From the NCBI GenBank assembly GCA_019247075.1, contig JAFAPR010000211.1, forward strand, positions 1 through 34,560: 34,560 bases of DNA, in the 5' to 3' direction. Position numbers and translations under genes: made by a program. Origin of the DNA: Solirubrobacterales bacterium (GTDB taxonomy: Bacteria > Actinomycetota > Thermoleophilia > Solirubrobacterales > Solirubrobacteraceae). Shown here one piece after another: positions 28,363 through 34,560 of this stretch. The notes under the pieces were generated by a model that saw nothing but the letters and a program-made list of their open reading frames with translations, ran no database searches and had not been told where the DNA came from. Within the stretch, counting starts at the first letter, position 1, and every line of letters starts with the position of its first letter.

Positions 28363-28400
28363 GGGCCGCCCCGTGAGGGCCGCCCTGTGAGGGCCGCCCA
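28359..28400 (+). repeat. Three tandem 14-bp repeats at the end of leuD
   Basis: GTGAGGGCCGCCC followed by C, T or A occurs at 28359-28372, 28373-28386 and 28387-28400. The first unit holds the leuD stop; the third supplies the GTG start of the following methyltransferase gene. The pattern looks like replication-slippage expansion. Confidence 0.85.
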
Positions 28401-29171
28401 CGGCAATGCGGGCCGTCTGACGTCACGTGACTGGGACGCGGCCACTTACGACCGCGTCTCCGATCTGCAGTTCCAGTGGGCGCTGGAGCAGCTGCACCGA
28501 AGCGCATTTCGTGGCGACGAAGTCGTGCTCGACGCGGGCTGCGGTACCGGCCGCGTCACGGCCGAGCTCGTGCGTCGCGTTCCGGAGGGACGCGTCTACG
28601 GCGTCGACGTCGCGCCCTCCATGGTCGCCCACGCGCGCGAGCGTCTCGGCGAAGGCGCGACGATCCTCTGCCAGGACCTCGTCGAACTGAGGCTTCCGGG
28701 AGCGGGTCGACTTCGTCTTCTCCAACGCGACCTTCCACTGGATCGAGGACCACGACGCGCTCTTCGCCACCCTTTTCCGCACGCTGAAACCACAAGGGCG
28801 CCTGATCGCTCAGTGCGGGGGAGCGGGAAACGTCGCCTCGTTTTTGAGCGCGGCCGACTCCGCGGTCAAGGAGGAGCCATTTGCGCCTTACTTCGAAGGG
28901 TGGCGTTGGCCGGGCCGTTTCGCTACCGCACAAGACACGGCTGCCCGGCTGCGCAATGCGGGTTTCACCGACGTCTCCTGCTGGCTTGCGCCGCGGCCGG
29001 TCACGCCGGCCGAGCCCAAGCCGTTCGTGCAGACGGTGTGTCTCGTGCGCCACCTCGACCAACTGCCGGAGGGGCTCAGAGCCGCGTTTTGCGATCGCGT
29101 GCTGGAGCGACTGGGATCTCCGGTGACCCTCGATTACGTGCGGGCTCAACATGACCGCCAGCCGCCCATAG
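28387..29171 (+). pseudogene. SAM-dependent methyltransferase gene with two single-base frameshifts
   Basis: The first frame, from GTG 28387, has a clear SAM motif (VVLDAGCGTGRVTAELV) and then degenerates after codon CCG at 28696-28698. Skipping one G in the GGG at 28698-28700 restores a typical trans-aconitate methyltransferase-like sequence (ERVDFVFSNATFHWIEDHDA...LKPQGRLIAQCGGAG). Skipping a second G in the GGG at 29142-29144 gives DYVRLNMTASRP and a stop at 29169-29171, 12 bases before the converging aminotransferase end. Both lesions are +1 G in a G-run: either a recent pseudogene or consensus errors in the assembly. Without the second correction the frame would run to 29320, antisense to the neighbour. 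The substrate is unknown. Confidence 0.75.
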
Positions 29172-29183
29172 ACAGACAGGCGT

Positions 29184-30587
29184 TCAGGCCACCCGCGAGA
29201 AGGTCCGCCGTCCGAGCCCGAAGCCGACGCTCGCATAGCGCCGGAACATGTGTGCCTCGACTTCGGCGAGGACCTCGCGCAGCGCCGCGGCGAAGCGGTG
29301 AAGCTCATCGTCCTCGATGATCAATGGAGGGAGCGCCTTGATCACGTTCATGTGGTGGCCGGCGACCTGGGTCAGGATGTGATGCTCGTGGAACAGCGGC
29401 ACCGTCACCATCTGGGCGAAGAGTCCCGGCTGGCGGCGCTCGACCGCCTCCCAGAGGTGCCGAGCCGCTCGCCCCGCCGGCGGGCCAAGTTCGATCGCCC
29501 ACATGAGCCCCAGGCAGCGAACCTCGCGCACGATTTCGAACTCGCCGACCAGCGGCAGGGTCAGCTCGCGCAGCAGGTCCCCGAGCTTGCGCGCTCGCGC
29601 GACGAGCTGCTCACGGTCGATCACTGCGAGCGTCGACAGCGCCGCGGCCGCCGCCATGTCCCCGCCGCCGAAGGTCGATCCGTGGACGACGCTTCGCTCC
29701 ATCGAGTCGAACGTGGCGTCGAACACCTGCCTGCTCGCAAGAAGCGCCCCCGCCGGGACAAAGCCGCCCGACAGGGCCTTGGCCAGCGTGACCATGTCCG
29801 GCTGCAACCCCCAGTGGTCCAGGGCCAGAAACTCCCCCGTGCGCGCGAGGCCGGTCTGAACCTCGTCGATTATGAGCAGCGTCCCCGTGCGCTTGCAGAG
29901 TGACTGGGCCTCGGCGAGGTAGCCTTCCGGCGCGACAAATACCCCCTTGCCCTGGACGGGCTCGACGATGAAGGCAGCGACGTCGCGGGGTGCGAGCTCG
30001 CGTTGCAGAGCGGCAAGGTCGCCGAAGGGCACCGCGTCGCAGGCCTCAAGCAGGGAGCCGAACCGCTCCCGGAACTCCGTGTTGCCATTCACCGACAACG
30101 AGCCGATCGTCAGCCCATGAAAGCCGCGGTCGCAGTACACGATGCGCGGCCGACCGGTGGCGGCGCGCGCGAGCTTGAGCCCCGCCTCGACCGATTCCGT
30201 TCCCGAGCTCGTGAGCACGACCGCGGACAGCGAAGACGGAGAGCGCGCGATCAGCTGCTCGGCGAGCACGCCAGGGAGAGTCGATACGCCGAGCTGCGGG
30301 AGGTTTGGAGTATTGGCTGCCAGCACCCGAGCGAGCTGGTCCTTGACGTACGGGTGGTTGCGGCCCAGGGAGAACATCCCGTACCCGGACAGCAGATCAA
30401 GGTAGGCATTGCCCCGGCGGTCGATCAGGTGGGCGCCTTGCGCTCGGGCCCAATCGACGTCGAAGCCGAGCGTCCGCAGCACGCTCCCCAGCTTGGGGTT
30501 GAGGTGGCGCTGGTTTAGCGCCAGCGCTTCGCCGGCGCGCGCTTCCAGCAGGTCGGCGATATCGGGAAGCTGGGGGTATGAGGGCAT
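29184..30587 (-). CDS. Class III PLP-dependent aminotransferase
   Basis: The 467-residue protein is a fold-type I, class III (ornithine/acetylornithine/putrescine-like) aminotransferase. It has LTSSGTESVEAGLKLARAAT for the PLP phosphate, the PLP ring aspartate in LLIIDEVQTGLARTG, the Schiff-base Lys in VTLAKALSGGFVPAGA, and SVVHGSTFGGGDMAAAAAL. The N-terminus has the unusual SGYGMFSLGRNHPYV where many relatives have a different entrance loop. The ATG at 30587 is chosen because further upstream the frame is antisense to leuB. It lies between leuD and leuB on the opposite strand, so a direct role in leucine synthesis is doubtful. The amino donor and acceptor cannot be read from the sequence. 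Confidence 0.88.
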   Translation of the reverse strand: MPSYPQLPDIADLLEARAGEALALNQRHLNPKLGSVLRTLGFDVDWARAQGAHLIDRRGNAYLDLLSGYGMFSLGRNHPYVKDQLARVLAANTPNLPQLGVSTLPGVLAEQLIARSPSSLSAVVLTSSGTESVEAGLKLARAATGRPRIVYCDRGFHGLTIGSLSVNGNTEFRERFGSLLEACDAVPFGDLAALQRELAPRDVAAFIVEPVQGKGVFVAPEGYLAEAQSLCKRTGTLLIIDEVQTGLARTGEFLALDHWGLQPDMVTLAKALSGGFVPAGALLASRQVFDATFDSMERSVVHGSTFGGGDMAAAAALSTLAVIDREQLVARARKLGDLLRELTLPLVGEFEIVREVRCLGLMWAIELGPPAGRAARHLWEAVERRQPGLFAQMVTVPLFHEHHILTQVAGHHMNVIKALPPLIIEDDELHRFAAALREVLAEVEAHMFRRYASVGFGLGRRTFSRVA

Positions 30588-30631
30588 GGATGCTTGACCC
30601 GGATTCTGCCGCAGCATCTCGGCGGAGCGGC

Positions 30632-30637
30632 TACCTT
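30632..30637 (+). promoter_or_regulatory. -10 box of leuB (TACCTT)
   Basis: TACCTT lies 8 bases before the leuB ATG in the 58-bp divergent gap (30588-30645). No Shine-Dalgarno sequence is seen. TTGACC at 30594-30599 is too far upstream to be its -35 box. Confidence 0.4.
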
Positions 30638-30645
30638 GCGCCCTC

Positions 30646-31677
30646 ATGGCATACAAGATTGTCTTGCTAGGAGGCGATGGCATCGGGCCGGAGATAATCC
30701 CGGCCGCGGTCGAGGTCCTGGATGCAGTCGCTCCGGGCCAGTTGGAATACGAGGAGCATCTGTTCGGGGGGGCCGCGATCGACGCCCATGGAACCCCGCT
30801 CACCGACGCGACCCTTGCGGCGTGCCGCCACGCCGACGCCGTGCTGCTTGCGGCGGCTGGCGGGCCCAAGTGGGACACCACCGAGCCGGGGCTGCCGCGG
30901 CCCGAACAGGGACTGCTCTCGCTGCGCAAGGAGCTCGGTCTGTTCGCCAACCTGCGCCCGGTCCGACCGCTGCCCGCGCTGTATGAGGCCAGCCCGCTCA
31001 AGCGCGAGCTGATCGAGCACACCGACCTGTTGGTGGTGCGCGAGCTCACCGGGGGCATCTACTTTGGCGAGAAGACCCGTACCGACTCCCGCGCATCCGA
31101 CGCGTGCGTCTACACCAGGGCCGAGATCGAGCGCATCGCGCGCGTGGCCTTCGCGGCCGCGCGCTCCCGGGTCACAAGCGTCGACAAGGCCAACATCCTC
31201 GAGACCTCGCGCTTGTGGCGAGAGGTCGTGCGCGAGGTGCACGGGAACGAGTTTCCCAACATCGAGGTCGAGCACGTGCTAGTCGATACCGCCGCGATGC
31301 GCCTGGTGGCCGCGCCCCGGCACTTCGAGGTGATCCTCACCGACAACATGTTCGGAGACATCCTCTCCGACGAAGCGGCCATGCTGACCGGTTCGATCGG
31401 ATTGCTGCCAAGCGCCTCGCTCGGGGAGACGCCACCCGGCCTGTTCGAGCCTGTCCATGGTTCGGCCCCCGACATCGCAGGCACCGGCACCGCCAATCCG
31501 TTGGCCATGATCCTCTCCGCGGCGCTGATGCTGCGCCGGGGCCTGCGCCTTGAGCCCCAGGCCCTGGCGATAGAATCGGCAGTCGACAAGGCGCTAGCGG
31601 AAGGGCTGCGTACGCCCGACCTCGGGGGCGATGCCACCACCGCGCAAGCCACCCGCGCCGTCCTGGAACATCTGTAA
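30646..31677 (+). CDS. leuB: 3-Isopropylmalate dehydrogenase
   Basis: LeuB oxidatively decarboxylates 3-isopropylmalate using NAD+; the homologous step on erythro-methylmalate yields 2-oxobutyrate in the citramalate route. The 343-residue protein begins YKIVLLGGDGIGPEI and has the VVRELTGGIYFG loop, the catalytic Lys in SVDKANIL, the metal-binding DNMFGDILSDEAAML and the NAD-binding VHGSAPDIAGTGTANP. It heads a leuB-ilvE-cimA string; its TAA stop is part of the ilvE ribosome binding site (TAAGGAG). Confidence 0.97.
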   Translation: MAYKIVLLGGDGIGPEIIPAAVEVLDAVAPGQLEYEEHLFGGAAIDAHGTPLTDATLAACRHADAVLLAAAGGPKWDTTEPGLPRPEQGLLSLRKELGLFANLRPVRPLPALYEASPLKRELIEHTDLLVVRELTGGIYFGEKTRTDSRASDACVYTRAEIERIARVAFAAARSRVTSVDKANILETSRLWREVVREVHGNEFPNIEVEHVLVDTAAMRLVAAPRHFEVILTDNMFGDILSDEAAMLTGSIGLLPSASLGETPPGLFEPVHGSAPDIAGTGTANPLAMILSAALMLRRGLRLEPQALAIESAVDKALAEGLRTPDLGGDATTAQATRAVLEHL

Positions 31678-31686
31678 GGAGCCCTC

Positions 31687-32625
31687 GTGGAACAAGCGGA
31701 TCTGATCTGGCACAACGGGGAGCTGATCGATTGGGAGGACGCCAAGATCCACGTGCTCACGCACGGTCTCCACTACGGCACGGGCGTCTTCGAGGGCGAG
31801 CGGGCCTACGACACCCAGCTCGGGACCGCGATCTTCCGCCACCGCGACCACCTCGAGCGGCTGCTCAAATCGGCGGAGCTCTACTACATGCCCGTTCCAT
31901 ACAGCCTCGACGAGCTGCGTCGGGCCACACACGAGCTGATCGCCGCCAACGGCTTGCGCGAGTGCTACGTCCGCCCGATCGTCTATCGCGGCTACGGCCA
32001 GATGGGGCTGTACCCGCTCGATGCACCCGTCGACGTGGCGATCGCGGTCTGGAGCTGGGGCGCATACCTCGGGGAGGAGAGCAAGCTCCACGGCGTGCGC
32101 GCGAAGATCTCGAGCTGGCGACGGATCCCGCACGACGCATTGATCCCTCACGCCAAGGCCTGCGGCCAGTATCTGAACAGCGTGCTGGCCAAGATCGAGG
32201 CTTCCAAGGCGGGCTACGAGGAGGCGATTCTGCTCGACGCGCAGGGCTTCGTCTCCGAGGGTACGGGCGAGAACATCTACGCCCTTCGCGACGGCGCGAT
32301 CGTCACCCCGCCGCAGACGGCGGGAATCCTAGACGGGATCTCGCGCCGCTCCGTGATCCAAATCGCGCGCGACCTCGGCTACGAGGTGGTCGAGCGCGAC
32401 CTCGCGCGAGCCGAGCTGTACCTGGCCGATGAGGTGTTCCTGTCTGGAACCGCGGCGGAGCTAGTCCCCGTGCGCGAGATCGACGACCACCCGATCGGGG
32501 GCGGTCAGCCGGGCCCGGTCACCAAGGAGATCCAACGGGTCTTCGACGACGCGCTGCACGGCCGGGATCCGCGCTACGGAGAATGGCTCGACGTCGTAGC
32601 GGTTCGCTCGAGTCAGGCCGCCTGA
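31687..32625 (+). CDS. ilvE: Branched-chain amino acid aminotransferase
   Basis: IlvE performs the last step of valine, leucine and isoleucine synthesis with glutamate as amino donor. The 312-residue fold-type IV PLP enzyme has LHYGTGVFEGERAY near residues 32-45, RPIVYRGYG, the PLP lysine in IPHAKACGQYLNS near residue 157, and EGTGENIYALRDG near residues 194-206. The GTG at 31687 follows AAGGAG with a suitable spacing. cimA starts 20 bases after its stop. Confidence 0.96.
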   Translation: MEQADLIWHNGELIDWEDAKIHVLTHGLHYGTGVFEGERAYDTQLGTAIFRHRDHLERLLKSAELYYMPVPYSLDELRRATHELIAANGLRECYVRPIVYRGYGQMGLYPLDAPVDVAIAVWSWGAYLGEESKLHGVRAKISSWRRIPHDALIPHAKACGQYLNSVLAKIEASKAGYEEAILLDAQGFVSEGTGENIYALRDGAIVTPPQTAGILDGISRRSVIQIARDLGYEVVERDLARAELYLADEVFLSGTAAELVPVREIDDHPIGGGQPGPVTKEIQRVFDDALHGRDPRYGEWLDVVAVRSSQAA

Positions 32626-32645
32626 GCCCACCGCGCAGACCGGCC

Positions 32646-34255
<1,610 letters not shown>

Positions 34256-34259
<4 letters not shown>

Positions 34260-34560
34260 GCGCGTCCGATCGGAACCGGTTCGCCGACTCCTCGGAGCCG
34301 ATTCCCCTGGCTCGCCCGGTCATCGGCAAACGCGAGGAGCAGCGCATTCTTGAGGTGCTGCGTTCCGGCCGTCTCTCGCTCGGACCCCTGGTCGATCGCT
34401 TCGAGCACGCCTTCGCCGCCCGCGTACAAGCGCGGTTCGCGAGCGCGGTCTCGAGCGGCACGGCCGGGCTTCACCTTGCCCTGCGGGCGGTCGGCGTCGG
34501 CGACGGGGACGAGGTGATCACGAGCCCCTTCTCGTTTGTCGCGAGCGCCAACGCGGCCCT
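34256..34560 (+). CDS. DegT/DnrJ/EryC1/StrS-type aminotransferase, partial
   Basis: From a GTG overlapping the cimA stop (GTGA), 101 codons stay open to the window end. The fragment has the family's usual opening: PLARPVIGKREEQRILEVLR, then SGRLSLGPLVDRFEHAFAAR, the SSGTAGLHLALRAVGVGDGD PLP-phosphate region, and DEVITSPFSFVASANA. These PLP enzymes mostly aminate keto-sugars for polysaccharide or natural-product synthesis. The catalytic lysine lies beyond the window. The coupling to cimA may just be a tight operon. Confidence 0.88.

Noticed and set aside
28844-29320. Independent 158-residue protein starting inside the methyltransferase
   Set aside because: It is the second frame of the frameshifted methyltransferase, and its last 50 residues are antisense to the aminotransferase end.
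30588-31058. N-terminal extension of the class III aminotransferase
   Set aside because: The extra residues are antisense to leuB and low in complexity; the ATG at 30587 begins a normal-looking N-terminus.

Overview
The window is ordinary, gene-dense chromosome from a high-GC bacterium. Frequent GTG/TTG starts, 1-8 nt gene overlaps, promoters with a TANNNT -10 box directly before the start codon, and the gene content (GatCAB, a complete-looking menaquinone branch, and a cluster ilvBN-ilvC-serC-serA-leuA-leuCD-leuB-ilvE-cimA) suggest an actinobacterium. Deep lineages such as Thermoleophilia/Solirubrobacterales are my best guess. I see no insertion sequence, prophage, CRISPR array, rRNA or tRNA.

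Layout. 1-3256: the start of a possible divergent alpha/beta hydrolase, then gatC-gatA-gatB, the amidotransferase that makes Gln-tRNA(Gln)/Asn-tRNA(Asn). 3258-4089 (minus): a two-gene XRE regulator plus nucleotidyltransferase module resembling a toxin-antitoxin pair. 4182-5623: a string of small unrecognised proteins, three of them with membrane segments. 5647-7898: ilvB-ilvN, acetolactate synthase. 7935-16094: a menaquinone block (menF, menD, menH, menC, menA, menB, menE) on alternating strands. 16174-17840: a MerR-like regulator and a methyltransferase. 17925-19094: a secreted LysM/lytic transglycosylase. 19190-22999: ilvC-serC-serA, overlapping. 23000-24725: leuA behind a leucine-rich leader peptide. 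24756-25712 (minus): a patatin-like hydrolase. 25776-28362: an XRE-cupin regulator coupled to leuC-leuD. 28387-29171: a methyltransferase gene broken by two single-G insertions. 29184-30587 (minus): a class III aminotransferase. 30646-34259: leuB-ilvE-cimA. 34256-end: a partial DegT/DnrJ-type aminotransferase.

How the genes fit together. IlvBN, IlvC and IlvE supply three of the four common valine/isoleucine steps; the dehydratase IlvD is not in the window. CimA makes citramalate, so LeuCD and LeuB can plausibly serve both the leucine and the citramalate-to-2-oxobutyrate routes; no threonine dehydratase is seen here. SerC-SerA make phosphoserine. The men genes cover chorismate to demethylmenaquinone, except a dedicated DHNA-CoA thioesterase and the MenG methyltransferase.

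The most interesting item is the 5' region of leuA. It holds a 17-codon ORF with eight leucine codons, its own -10 box eight bases before its ATG, two GC-rich hairpins, and a segment of the leader that can pair over 12 bases with the leuA Shine-Dalgarno region. This is a coherent candidate for leucine-sensing translational attenuation. Secondary points are the recurrent leaderless-type promoter architecture, the XRE-cupin regulator fused translationally to leuCD with a perfect 8-bp palindrome at its promoter, and the doubly frameshifted methyltransferase next to a 14-bp tandem repeat. I did not find a clearly novel multi-gene system.
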